Under the pieces are notes generated by a model. That model made no database searches, was not told the DNA's origin, and saw only the letters and a list, made by a program, of their open reading frames with translations. From Ilyonectria destructans (Eukaryota; Ascomycota; Sordariomycetes; Hypocreales; Nectriaceae), in the NCBI GenBank assembly GCA_020740775.1, contig JAHEWK010000014.1, forward strand, positions 1 through 64,000: a stretch of 64,000 nt of DNA. Direction: 5' to 3'. Positions 1-11,332 of the stretch are shown in pieces. The translations under genes were made by a program, and so were the position numbers. Position 1 is the stretch's first letter; each line of letters starts with the position of its first letter.

Positions 1-687
1 GCGAACGAAACTGTTTCCCGTCTTGGTATGGGGCCCTTCCACGGACTTCATGTTCGAATCAACATCTCGCTTGGACGCTACGTCGAACCAGACCTGAATT
101 TGCGCTTCTTCGTCCGACACGCCTCCGATATGGTCAAGTTCCATGAACTCAGCCTTTCCTTGCGCCGTATCGTGGACAGGGTCCAACTGGACGATGTTGA
201 CACTCATGATCAAAATGCTCTTGCTGCTTTATACAAGCATCATGAGCTCAGCATGGATGGTCTCCATTCCTCGTCGACTGTTCCCGATTTCTTTGCCGAC
301 TCTCTGGTCACATCTGAAGCAGAGGAAAATAACAATGGACATCCTGCTGATTTGATTCAAAAAATTGCCTCCACAGTTCAAAGGCTCCGCTTCGATTTCG
401 ACTGGGTCGACATCTTGTCAATTCCCTCTACAGCTGGCATGGAACCAGAGCAGCCAGAGGACCTGCGTACCGTTGTCGATGCAGTCAAAGGAGCCCTTGA
501 ACTCCAGAACCTGACTACTTTCACTCTTTGGCTGTTTCCCGACGATTCCTCTCACGACGTCTGGTGGGATGCCTTATCCAATTTGTTCAGCTACACTCAG
601 CCTTGCACCGACCTTCTTCGCAATGTTCGCGACAATTCTGATGACTTGGCATTTGGCAGCATTCGCCCTGAGGATATTGTCTGTTGA
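1..687 (+). CDS. Unidentified protein, 5'-partial at window edge
   Basis: The frame is open from base 1 and stops at 687, so the N-terminus lies outside the window; about 228 residues are visible. Composition is that of a normal globular protein with mixed hydrophobic and acidic residues and no low-complexity tract. I recognise no domain, signal peptide or membrane segment. Immediately after the stop another frame stays open to about position 840 and reads like a natural continuation (HGLMQWLWSQ, then QIEKLKQII), so the gene may be frameshifted near its 3' end or spliced there. It sits beside helicase relics in a decayed region, and may itself be a relic. Confidence 0.4.
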   Translation, partial: ANETVSRLGMGPFHGLHVRINISLGRYVEPDLNLRFFVRHASDMVKFHELSLSLRRIVDRVQLDDVDTHDQNALAALYKHHELSMDGLHSSSTVPDFFADSLVTSEAEENNNGHPADLIQKIASTVQRLRFDFDWVDILSIPSTAGMEPEQPEDLRTVVDAVKGALELQNLTTFTLWLFPDDSSHDVWWDALSNLFSYTQPCTDLLRNVRDNSDDLAFGSIRPEDIVC

Positions 688-1250
688 AGGAAGTCCACGG
701 CCTCATGCAATGGCTATGGTCTCAGGTCACACAGATCGAGAAACTCAAGCAGATAATTAATAAGACTAAACATAAAGACATAAAAATATTGTCCTTAGGT
801 CTTATAAATAAGCTACTTTATGTAAAGCCCCTTAGGGTTTATTAGGAAAATATTGATTTGTCGCACTCGAACAATTTGGAGACATGGATAGGTCACATAC
901 AAATGCATCAAAACACCGTCCACGTTGAATCTATTCATGGGTATGTAAAAACTCCAGACACACTGCCGTGTCGTCCCATCCCCCCTCAACAAGTTCAATC
1001 TTATAAAGCCAAATAATTTATTCCGACTTCAATCTCGTGAAATATAACTCCTACAGCAAACCATCTGTCTCTAACGATTCGCTATAGCCGCCCTGCATCC
1101 TATGCAGGAAGAGCTGCTGCAAATCAAGCCACTTCATTTGTTGTTTGCATCTATCCACAGGGGCTGCAAGCACTCTGGCTATTGCCTGGCGGGAGCGGCC
1201 GCTCCGGGCAGGTGGGCTGCGAGCTTCGCGCTGCAGGTGTCGTACAGAGC
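688..1250. other. AT-rich stretch without a recognisable gene
   Basis: The part from about 740 to 1050 is markedly AT-rich (TAATTAATAAG, CTTATAAATAAG, AATAATTTATT) and carries only short shadow frames. Beyond the possible 3' continuation of the first ORF I see nothing coding. The AT enrichment next to decayed genes would fit repeat-induced point mutation, but I cannot measure it here. Confidence 0.4.
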
Positions 1251-3610
1251 CTCATTCGTCATGCAATCCAATACCCGTTCGCCTCCGTCGAAGTGGTGGG
1301 CGAGGACCAGCCGTCAAGCTGTGCTGGGTGAAGGCGTAGACGGGATGCTTGGGTCGCCTACAGATGAGCACGGTGTCTGCAATCTCGCCGTCGAGGTTCC
1401 GACCGGCGCGGCCAAACTGGTGGACGAGATGATGCTCGGAACAATCTCCCAATTCCTCAAAGTAGGTATCGGAGGCGACCACAAGAGAAGTGTCGCTGCG
1501 GCGAGGGCGGGTGAGTGCCAACGAGATACAGCCTCGTAGGGCAGCATGAGAAACAGCATCGAGAAGGCTTGAGTCTCGTAGGAGAGTAGCAGCATTCCAG
1601 TGCTGATGGGCTCTCTGCGCAGGCTTGCGATTGTCCGTATTGTTGGCGGGAGGAACTTCATGTTCGGGTGTGGTGGAATCGTCAGGGGCGGGAGGATTGG
1701 AATCCTTGAGTGTACTTCCAGCCTTGTCGACTGCGCGACTCACAGACCTCTGATACTCATGAAGCTATGCATAGGTTAGCAATAAACTCGAGATGCAGCG
1801 GTAGGAAACACATACCCATTCAGGCGTAAGACGCACGACGGCAACAAACTTCGTCGACTCGCTGATATCCTGCTTTCCGACCTTCTAGATCTGAGCTGGA
1901 TGCAGGCCCTTCGCTATTTCTTTGAGGTTCAGGTGGAAATCGATAACGTCCTGAGCATGAAGATGTACAAGGCGATCTTTGAGCTGGGCGTACTCTTCAT
2001 CTGTGAGGGATCGGTGTTTCCACTCAAGACCATCGATTGGGAACTTGATAAGAAGGGAGTGCTTAGATGTAGGCAGCAGAGCACCCTGAGGCGAGTCATA
2101 CCACATCGCGTAGCTTTTGTCGGAGGAGCGAGGGAATGTGATCCGAAGTCCAATGAATGCCTAACTCCAACAAAGGCCAACTGGACAGGGGACTCGGGGG
2201 AAATGTCTATGCCGATTCGAGTCTTTTCCAAGTCATCTGGGGGAAAGAGAGCGCAGTTCCGATTGGCATTTTTGACGGGGTTTCGAGGGGCAACTGCAAG
2301 GAAGAAATCTTCCTGTTCCCCATAATTAGCGCCAGGCCAAGTCGTAAACGGATTGTAGGGTGGAGTGTCAGAGAGATATTCGGAATCAGATTCAGAACCA
2401 GGCTCAGAAACAGGCCCAGATGCAGGCTTGGGACCAGGCGCGGGCACAACTTCTTCGGCGACCTTGAGTGCAGCCTTGAGTAAAGCAACCAAAGCTTCTG
2501 GAGACATGGCGTCAGAGCCGTTGGCGGCGCGAGTCTGGCGCAGCAAATCTGCGGGATCCATGACTCTGAACGTGCTCAATGACAGTAGGGGGTGTCAGGA
2601 GGAGTGGGTGTGTGGGGATGACTGATAGAACGGGCTGGCGAAAGCCGGCTTCCTGGACTGCTCGTAGGGCTTGGTGGCAGCCAGCGCGTTGACTGGGTTG
2701 GCAAAGGATGTGCCCACCCATATCTCAGTTGACTCCTGCACGTCAAAGACGTAAACCGCCGACGTTGGTTTCCGAACACCAGAGACGGCTGCCAACTACT
2801 TCCTCGTCGACACGGCGAGAGAGCTTGGGGCTTCGTTGAAGATCTTCATTTCGCCGAGGACCGAAGAAGTCGTGCTCCTCACGGTCGTCTCTCATCAGGT
2901 TAACCGGGGCGAACTGAGTGTTGTCACCCACAAAGATGTGTGGCGTACGAGGGCATTTGGTCAAGGAGATGAATGACTGAGCTTCCGTAAATCGACCGGC
3001 CTCGCCCACGATTAGCAATGTGAAATCCAGATCGTGAACGTGATTCATCAGCTGCGCGAAGGCAACTGGAGTCGCACAGATAGCGTCGCAGGACTTTGCT
3101 GCGGTGCTGAGGAGCTTACGAGCTGCATCCATGTTCTTTGCCCTGTTTACCTCATACTCATCAGGAGCACGCTTCAGCTCATCTTGCCCTCGGAGATAAT
3201 CAGTCCATGTCTCGCGATCACCCTCAGCCAGAGCCTTTGCAAGGTTATTCAAAGTCGAGGGGATAAGCGAGGCAGCATGCAGTTAGTGCTGGCCGACATT
3301 GAAGGTGTTGATGTGTGCGATCAACTGCTTCTCTGCCTCATTTGCTCGGCCAATGTCAGGGTCAAATGACGCGAGGTCTCTTGGCAAGGTAGTGAGAGCG
3401 CGAAGTTCCGCTTCCCAAGGCATCACGATCATGTTGACCGAACTGTCGATAAAGCTGAGGATAGTCAGTCCAAGTTTCGTATCGGGGATGGAGGTAACAT
3501 ACAGTTGGCCGACAGGGGACAGATTCCTTCATTTTGGAGTGCCAAGAGTGTTTGTTCAAGTCCAGAGAGCTCTTTTATATAATACTGTTCGGCGGCCTGG
3601 TTTTGAACAA
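1250..3610 (-). pseudogene. Decayed superfamily 1 (UPF1/NAM7-like) helicase
   Basis: Reading 3610 down to 1250, a single protein can be followed through broken frames. It shows a Walker B-like VGEAG (about 3000), a motif III-like GDNTQFAPV (about 2925) and a motif VI-like LALTRPR (about 1501-1521), which follow the motif order of SF1 helicases with AAA_11/AAA_12 domains. Two introns survive with good signals: 3455-3502 (48 nt) and 1765-1815 (51 nt). Lesions are visible: in-frame TAA at 3283-3285, TAG at 1885-1887, and a frame change between about 2110 and 2160. Walker A is missing because the upstream part is replaced by an unrelated RecQ-like tail. The helicase family is inferred from motifs only. 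A C-terminal GRAGRNLDGE segment (about 1300-1400) resembles RecQ motif VI and may belong to a second relic. Confidence 0.6.
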
Positions 3611-4060
3611 TGTCTGCTTCATGTTACCCAACAAGGTCTGCCGTGTGTGTGTTGTCGTGGTCGATGGGCGAGTCGCTCGCCTGATTTCCTTGAGTGCGTC
3701 TGGTTGTACGTACTTATGGGGTTTTCCAAATCATCTTCTTGCCTTGTCCGTTTTGCGCTGTTGGATAAAGGCTGCGGAGTCGGTGGCTGGTTTGTCGACG
3801 ACGATTGGATCGCCATCATCCGTTGCATCATATTGATGGCGCAGTTGTCGCACCTGGCCTCGTTGGGCAAGCAGTCGGTTCTTTGTTCGCCGTCGAGGTA
3901 GCTGGCGAGGGCGCGTCGGCGGCGCCCCTTGTCCGTGAACTTGTTGATTGGAAAACCGGGTTGCCTTCAAATGAGAATGGCATCGACTGCCTCACCATTG
4001 AAATTGCGGCCTGCAGGGCCAGAGAGGAGAAAGAGAGAGTGTGAGGTCTTGTCGAGTGAT
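3600..4060 (-). pseudogene. Fragment of a RecQ-like helicase C-terminus
   Basis: On the minus strand the frame reads SGPAGRNFNGEAVDAILI, a degenerate RecQ motif VI (SGRAGRDG), then a stop, then YLDGEQRTDC, LPNEARCDNC and about 50 further residues. A YLDG..C...E..CD.C pattern is the zinc-binding tail of the large RecQ-like helicases often found in fungal subtelomeres and mobile regions. The upstream helicase core is absent, the arginine in motif VI is proline, and a TGA follows ILI. The fragment abuts the SF1 relic. Different from the intact RecQ gene at 23.5-25.1 kb. The family call rests on these short motifs. Confidence 0.5.
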
Positions 4061-4599
4061 ATATATACCAACGACTCTGTCGCCAGCTTTAAACCTGAGA
4101 CTGTGTCGAGAGAGACTTTGTCGGGTTATAATGCAAAGTGTGAGAGGAATAAAATGGGAAAAGTGTGAGGGGAAGGAAACGGGAGAAGTCTGAGACGAAC
4201 GAAACGGGAAAAGTGCGAAAAGAGCAAACGAAACACAACGAGCAAACAGAAATCCCCGCGTCTAAGGTAGCAAACAGTCACAATTGTTGCAGAAGAGGGA
4301 CTTAACTGAAGCGTATTCTTTGACGCAAATAAGAATGATTCTATCCACGGTCGTCAGTAGTTTAGAAAACAACGTTTTTACAATCCTTAGTTTTAGGATT
4401 TATCCCCTCATAATAAAAAAGTTTTTATTTATTAGATAAAGTCTGGTAAGAAATGTAGGCTTAGGGTCTAAGAATGTACTCTTCAATAGTCTGCCTGCGG
4501 TTGACATGAGGGGACTTTGCGCATAGCAATACTCTTCTACTTTTCTGATGATGTTACCTGAAGAACACAGGCAACAAACGAAGAAGTGATTCCATAGCG
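4061..4599. other. Gene-free stretch with AT-rich patch
   Basis: The part 4080-4260 is purine-rich with repeated GAAACGGGAA/AAGTGTGAG-like units (for example GGGAAAAGTGTGAG at about 4156 and GGGAAAAGTGCGAA at about 4209). The part 4310-4440 is AT-rich. No coding region is convincing. Confidence 0.35.
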
Positions 4600-5640
4600 C
4601 ATGTGCTGCCACCTGTTGACAGCTGGCACATGGCGCCTCCGTCTTCGCCCCCGGTGGCGACCTCAACACCAATAACAAACCACCTCATCATGAGCATCGC
4701 ACAGCTCTCCCCAAACTCGCCACAAACGCACTTCTTCATACTCCCTTCTCTCTCGACAACACCTTCTACGCTCCCCCAGATATCCAAACTCCATGACTCA
4801 ACCGGTACCACAACTACCCGCCACTACTCCCTACCCTCCCTACCTCTACCAACCAATCTTATGACGTACTATACCAAACAACCCACCGAGCCAGTTAAAG
4901 CTCCAGACGACCACAGACTCAAGCGTCGCTCGCGTCCTGGGTCTGGATGGCTTGCCGGCCTCACTGCTGATGATGTGAAGCGCCTAAATTTTGACAATTT
5001 CACATTTGACAACGCCGTCGCGCCCGAATACCCGACCCCAGCAGCCATCTCCTTTGTGTCGGATGCTCATCGCACAGTATCCCTCCTGAGCGGCATAGTC
5101 GAGGAAGTCGAGATGCTCCGCAAACACACCGACGAGCTTTTTGAAACGACCTTGCCTGCAGTCGTTGTTGACAACCCTGCTACAATCTGGAAAGAGACCG
5201 ACAGGGATGAAACAATCTATGGCATCAAGGCAGACATACATCGCCATCGCGGGTGATGTTCCCAGACTCTCCTGGTACACCCCAACACCAATTCTTCCTA
5301 GTCTCGTGCAAAGACATCGCCCGATAAGTTATATCCCTGGGATCGGCGACAAGTGCAGCTTCTACGTCACGTCACCCGTTGAGAGACGCGAACCCCCAGC
5401 CGGCCCGATTACAGACGTTGACGCGTTGACGTGTTGGAGTCCATCACAAACAAACGCTTGGTGGATATCGCTATAGCTCCCGATCGTACATTAGGTACTG
5501 TTGAGAACCCCCTCGACAAGATGCAATTTGACGAGGCCTTTAAGATATTTTGCCGCTATCTTCCCCTATATTCACACTCCACTTGATTCCGTCAAGGCCG
5601 ACAACACGGACAGCCCGCTTCCGGTGCTGCGCTCGCTCTC
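4600..5640 (+). pseudogene. Frameshifted hypothetical gene
   Basis: Three consecutive frames read as one protein: frame 1 to about 5240, frame 2 from about 5225 to 5475 (AGDVPRLSWYTPTPILPSL and onward), and frame 1 again from about 5461 to 5582 (DKMQFDEAFKIFCRYLP). Two compensating single-base shifts would explain this; no intron signals fit either junction. The N-terminal 100 residues are Ser/Thr/Pro-rich and may not be coding. I recognise no domain. The frame starting at 5712 could be a further broken piece. Confidence 0.35.
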
Positions 5641-8600
5641 GTGCATAACACTTGCCCATAACCTTGCAATATCCGCTGGGTAGGATCTGACCTTAAGGGT
5701 CACCTTTTAGAATGAGCTCTGACATCCGCGGTGTCAAAGCCCTGACAGAGGATGATCTTGATGAAGCCAGGTCAGCCCGACGTGTCTACCTACCTCCAGG
5801 CACCACATCCGATGTCGCGCTCTTCTCAGTGTGGACCTCATCCAAGAGAGTCTGGCCTTCAGAGTTCCACCTTTGGCCCCCGGGTTCGAGACCACACCGG
5901 CGAAAGGAACTCTGAATACCTTCCTCCACAGGCGCAACTCCTGATGACGCAAGAAGTTCAACATTGTCCTTGAACTGCATTCTGCTCTCGCCACATCCAT
6001 CACAGCCACGAGACTGATTCATGCGGAGTCACGCCCAATGCACCTTGTGCACTAGCTGCGAGGCCTCCGCTGCCCATGCTACCAGAAACTGCCCCCTTGC
6101 AGACGAATATCCCTTCCTGGATGTCTACTCTGATGAGAATAGGCCCGACGATGGTATCGAACGTGACCCCTTGGGCTATAGCAACCGACGTAGCGGCTAG
6201 CACCGCCGGTAAAAGAGCCAGGTTTTGCCGGTCGCAGTAGAAGAGAGGCCATTAGAGCTAGGCATGGCGGATGGCAATGAAGCCACAGGAGTTTGGGGGG
6301 CTTTTAGGGACTGGTTTATGCCTTGGTTTTGACGGATATCCGTGGCCTATCACTTCTTGTTAGATTTTGTTTCAAAATGAAAACCCATTTACACACACGC
6401 TTCTTTGCATGCTACGGTGAGGACGTAGGGGTTCACGGATAGATAGACTAACAAGTACCAGAGTAAGTCGAAGGCTTTAAAGACTGCATGAGATCAACCG
6501 CACCATAAACAGCCTCTCTCTTTTTGACGACACCCACACTAAGGCTGAGAAGCAAGGTATTCTCCCGGATTTCAGTGGACATCTCGGTGGACCCGGTCGG
6601 TAGCCACCACCCACCTCGACCCGATGGGGCGCGGTCTGGTTCCATTGGGAAGGTGTCCTTGGGGCAATAACATATATGAATCGATTTCTGGTCCTTGCGA
6701 CTACTGCACTCCAGTGCCAAGCACATCGGGGCTACGGTGCAGAGTGAGCACCCGCGAGAGTAACCTCAACTACCACAGCAGCTACAGCCTAGAAACCTTA
6801 GTCTGTCTGCGTAAACTGTTAACCTTTAAATGGACTGAGTATATAGTCTGTATTATTAATCCCATTTGTTATGGGCTCGAGGCCACGGAAATATAAATAT
6901 AAATATAAATATAATATAAATATAAATATAAATATAAATATAAATATAAATATAAATATAAATATAAATATAAATATAAATATAAATATAAATATAAATA
7001 TAAATATAAATATAAATATAAATATAAATATAAATATAAATATAAATATAAATATAAATATAAATATAAATATAAATATAAATATAATATAAATATAAAT
7101 ATAAATATAAATATAAATATAATATTTTTTACAATTCTTTTTAAAAAAAATTAAAACTTTCTAATAAATAACTAACTAGCTACCTTAAAAGTCTCCAAAT
7201 ACCTCAATATTATAATATTTAAGCCTGCATCGAGTTACAAGCTAGTCCTGCCTAGGCTGGGTAAAATTCATTCACTTCCGGGTTGCACATCCAACTTGCG
7301 GCTCCGAACCGTGCCAAGGCTGACCTGTTGCCGCTGCTGAGGCACGCAAATCTCCAAGTATATGGCTTCCAAGTCGCGACTAAAGACCCATTCAGCCTAC
7401 CCCAATATAGTCACTGTAGCCGGATCGCCGCTTAGTGCTCCAGTCTCCAAACGGTCGGGCGAGAGGGAGCTGAGGCACCGGCTGGCGATCTCTCTTATTA
7501 GCACACTTGTTGATCCGGGAATGCGGGTGGCTTCTCACGCTAACCTCTTGGTCGCTGAAGAAAAGCTAGAAACAGGCGATTTGTTCAAATAGAAGCATGG
7601 AAGGCCTTGCTACCTAACGCTCGAGAGCCGTTTCAGGTCTTTTGCATCGCTGTGGGTCCACGATCGGTGCTTGTTGATAGCGCCCGATTCGAGACGACAA
7701 TTAACGCTTGTTAATTTCTCCAAGGCGTTCCATGTCCTGTTTCGCAGAACTGCCGAATCCCTCCACTTCTGGGGTCCCGGATTTTCTGTGCTTCGGGCGG
7801 TTCGCAATATGGGATGCATGGAGAAAAAGAACCGAAATAGATATGGAGTCTCTGTTGACGCCCCTGTCTTCTCATGGCTGACCTTGTTAACGGATCGTCC
7901 GGTCTGAGTCAACCAGCGATCAATGCAATCTCCCTTCTCGTGGTTGATGAAGGGGTCATCTCCCATCTCTCGAGCCCGGCCCCAAGGACTTCCGTGGACG
8001 AAGGGTAAGTAATGCATCTACCGGGCGGTATTTTCAGCTCTGGTGCTCCGTTGGAGCGTAGACAACAAACGCTTTGGTTTCCAGCTGAACCGTGCGAGGC
8101 GACAATGCTGGTACCTCCAGCTGAGGCTGTTGCAGGAACCGCGGTTTCATCTTAATCATTTCCATGCATGGGTGCCTTTGTGGTGGCACATATACCCCAT
8201 TTGAATGTGGTGATCTCCCGACTAGCGGCCGTTTTTGTCGCACGATACATGGCAAGATGCGGTCTGCCCAGTGTTCCAATCCCATGCTCCCTCCTCAACT
8301 CGCTTCGCCAAAGCCGCTCTAATCGAGATGGACCTTTAGCTGTCTCCGGTTTACTTCCCAAGGCGGACGTTGAAGCTCCGCGATTGGGCCGAACCCCACG
8401 ATCTTACCGCGCGAAGAACGCATGGGGTGTGACATTGTTTCATCCTTCGCAATGCATCCAGAGATGCACGAACTACCTCGGCTTAGTTCCTGCCCCATGC
8501 TCAAAGATGCCCCGTCGTTTAATTTCCATCGTACAGATGTTCAAGCCGTACCCGCGCTGTGAAAGTCGGTGACCAAAGACATCTACGGCGCGGTGGCCAG

Positions 8601-9059
8601 GATTCCACCAGGATCTACGGCATCCACCACGCTCCACTCTTCAACATTACGGAGGCTCTGTGTGCCAAGCTGTGGCACGCTGCTTCCGGTGCTGGCAGGC
8701 CAGGTCGTCTCTTGCATGGGTCTCACCCTTCGGAGCCTGGCCGACTCGATTAAACTGCCGACGGTAGAAGCAAGGGTATGCGCTGTTCAACCGTTGCAGT
8801 CGCTGCCAGAACTAGCACTAGCACCGTCTTGAGATCTCACACAAACGTCCATGCTCATTCTGGAACACCCCTTATGCTTTCATGCCCAACATCCTCTTTA
8901 GAAATATTCCCCGTGGCCCCATCTTTACAACTGCATCGCGACGATCTGCTGGCACTGAGTCCGAATGTCCAACGAGCCAAGAACTGTGTTCTTCCACCTC
9001 CTCGGGGCGTATCCTTCCATTTACTCGTAATCCATAATATTTTCGGATGGTACGGAGAG
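5641..9059. other. Long stretch without a supported gene
   Basis: Only overlapping short frames occur on both strands, none with splice signals, family motifs or consistent composition. It contains the hexanucleotide repeat at 6890-7125, followed by an AT-rich segment to about 7250. The part 7300-9000 is of ordinary composition and could hide eroded exons or a long upstream region of the PTH11-like gene. Confidence 0.4.
6890..7125. repeat. ATAAAT hexanucleotide microsatellite
   Basis: About 39 copies of a 6-bp unit (ATAAAT) run almost uninterrupted for about 235 bp. The phase slips by two bases at about 6910 and 7086 and again at the right end, where the unit reads ATAATAT. In one frame it translates as alternating Ile-Asn, so the 73-aa ORF there is an artefact. 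The right flank continues AT-rich. Confidence 0.95.
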
Positions 9060-10791
9060 ATGTGGCTACCATTTTGGGCAGTTTTTCTGTCAATAACCAT
9101 TGCGGGGGCAACTGACACCAAGATCACCGACATCACACAAGTTCTTGACGAACTACCGACTTGTCTGGTATGGTTTTTGCTTGCGGTATCTGGCTCGTAT
9201 GATTGCGCACCGTTACTCACTCTTTCAGGTACAATGTTATGCTTCAGCGGTTGGGGGGGACTCGGCCGATGGCTCGACTCTTGCGGACTTTTGCAATGAA
9301 GAGGGATCCTGGGGCAAATCCCAGGACTGCATCTTGCAAAACTGCTCCGTGCTAGATCGGTTATGTGCGTCTTTTCTGTGACCGGAGCGTCGATTCTGGA
9401 GACTAACGAGTGTAGGGGTCAACGAACTCCAATACCAGGCCTGCACCAAACCAATCCAGACACGGGAAAAGCGGTTCTACTATCTACTTGCGGCCGAGAT
9501 TCCAGCCTGGATCTGCCCTTGGCTACAACTCTTTTCCAGCTGGAGGTCATCGGAGGGGATCCGGGGAGACGACTACGTAATGTCCGCTTGCTGGGTATGT
9601 CAAGAGTAACTGCGTGTACTTTGTGGAATGCTAACTTGACCAGGTGTTTTATACGATATATCATTTGTGTCCACATAGGTGAGCTTCTCAGCCCCTCCTT
9701 GCCTACAAGCGTCGCTAAATTTCCTTCACAGTGCACCACAATGTTTTCGACGTCGACGCGTCGCAGGTGGGCGAACAGGGCGTGATCAACGGGTTGAAGG
9801 TTCGTTTGAGAAGGATTATGGTACTCATATGAATCGCTAACGCCTAGGATAGATCCTCTTCATTGTGGACAAGCTCGCGTTGTTTTGCATCGGTCTCGCC
9901 AAAGCCTCCATCGTTTACTTCTACTTGAAGACATTTTCCGGCACCCGATTTAAGATTGTCGCCTATTCCACCCTGGCGCTCATCCTGGTTCCAACTCTTG
10001 TCATGGTCTTCGTCCTTACCTTCCAGTGCTCGCCAGTCAGTTTCTCGTGGCTTGGATGGTCGCTCAACTCCGAAGATAAACGATGTCTCGACCTCCACCT
10101 ACTCTACTATATCAAACTGGGTTTCGATATTGGTCAGACCGCCATTCTCTTGGTTCTCCCCCTGCCGCTCCTACGACAACTCAATATGCGGATACAAGTC
10201 ATGGTGGGAGCTGGGGTAATGTTCGCTCTTGGCGTCCTGGCGGTAGCAATGGCGGGTCTGCGGTTACGATGTGTCGTCACACAGACGTCCACGACGGAAC
10301 AACCTTGGGAGTACGACGACCGGCTCATCTGGACTGGCATCGAGGTCTCTACGTTGATCATCCTAGCGTGTGCGCCCAGCATCTGGAAGCTCCTCGTTCC
10401 CGCGGCTCCGAGCACCATCCCGACATTCACAAGCCGCCGCAGCCTAAGCCGTTCCTCCAAACACAAGGTGCTGCCCCCGATCAAGACCAATTCGAAAGGA
10501 GGGGCGTCTGTTTTACAAAAGCCTTCCAAAGGACCCTACTCTTCGACGAAGGGCAAGATGACGGAAAGCGAGCTCGAGCTGGACCTGCAACTTGGCGACA
10601 AAGCGCGAGGCGATGTGTGGACGCAGATCAAGGCAGGCCACAGGTTCTCTGGGTTCTCCATGATTTCGCACATGGGAGACAGACTTGGTATCCGAGTCAA
10701 GACTACAACGACAACTCGAGTGGAGGTAGAAGACTCCGACGGCGACGAGGGCAGTCTTGTCACGCCAAAACCAGGGCCGCTCAGCCCCTGA
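9060..10791 (+). CDS. PTH11-like GPCR with N-terminal CFEM segment
   Basis: Model: 9060-9167, 9229-9364, 9416-9594, 9644 to about 9668, 9732-9799, 9853-10791; about 484 aa. The ATG gives a clear signal peptide (MWLPFWAVFLSITIAGA). Across intron 1 the CFEM signature PTCLVQC forms, followed by CILQNC; the complete eight-cysteine CFEM pattern is not reached. Next comes the fungal rhodopsin/PTH11 domain: YYLLAAEIPAWICPW (TM1), GDDYVMSACW, INGLK/ILFIVDKLALFC (TM3), and further helices ending with IILACAPSIWKLLV (TM7), then a Ser/Thr-rich cytoplasmic tail of about 115 residues. Such receptors sense surfaces or ligands and act upstream of G-protein signalling; PTH11 of Magnaporthe is the known example. 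The exon 4/5 junction is a problem: the strong GTGAGC donor at 9679 breaks the frame, while a weak GTCCAC donor at 9669 keeps it. Confidence 0.8.
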
Positions 10792-11332
10792 TGGCCCTGA
10801 CGGGTCCCTATTTGATTTCCGATGCGTGGGAGGATTAGCGCTGGCTTGGTGAAAAGAAAATCAACTGTTCAACGTAATTCTCGGTCTTTACCGTACCGGA
10901 CTAGCTGGTAATGTTTTCATTTGTCATGGGGTTGCGGTTGCAATGCCTGCGGGTAACGGCACACGGAGCTCAGGAACTGGGAGGGATGGATGGTTGGGTT
11001 GAGTTGCAATATACCCTAGGACGTTCTCTAGTATTTCAAATATGTCGACAGGCCTATTCGGTCTTCAAGCATCATCCTTGCCCGGCTCAATGCGAAGGCA
11101 CATGTGAAGCGACCGCTTCTTTGCCGGAATCCCTCGGGATTGTGTGTCTCCCGAAACTGCTCGGAGGCCGGGGTCGGCGATTAGCTCCACTTTCAACGTC
11201 CCTTGCGTCAAACTCCGCCTCTTGAATATTATCCGCAACATCATCCACAACACCTTCAACCTCGGGATATTCGCCAATTCCCCCTCAATTCCACACATCT
11301 CGAGTCTCGTCACAGGCCCCCTTTGCGCCACA
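10792..11332. other. Intergenic region, no gene seen
   Basis: Spacer between the PTH11-like receptor and the DUF2470 gene, both on the plus strand. The reading frame of the next gene is open upstream to 11144, but the first segment looks non-coding and the ATG at 11333 is the better start. Nothing else is recognised. Confidence 0.5.

Noticed and set aside
5875..5905. B-box-like GGTTCGAGACC
   Set aside because: Flanks cannot form a T-arm stem and no A box lies upstream; a chance match.
6871..7092. 73-aa open frame of alternating Ile and Asn
   Set aside because: Pure translation of the ATAAAT microsatellite.
8559..8832. Frame with CVPSCG, looking like a CFEM start
   Set aside because: No signal peptide and no follow-on cysteines; the true CFEM signature is formed by exons at 9060-9364.
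11144..11332. In-frame upstream ATG of the DUF2470 gene
   Set aside because: Adds 63 residues of no family similarity; the domain begins right after the ATG at 11333.
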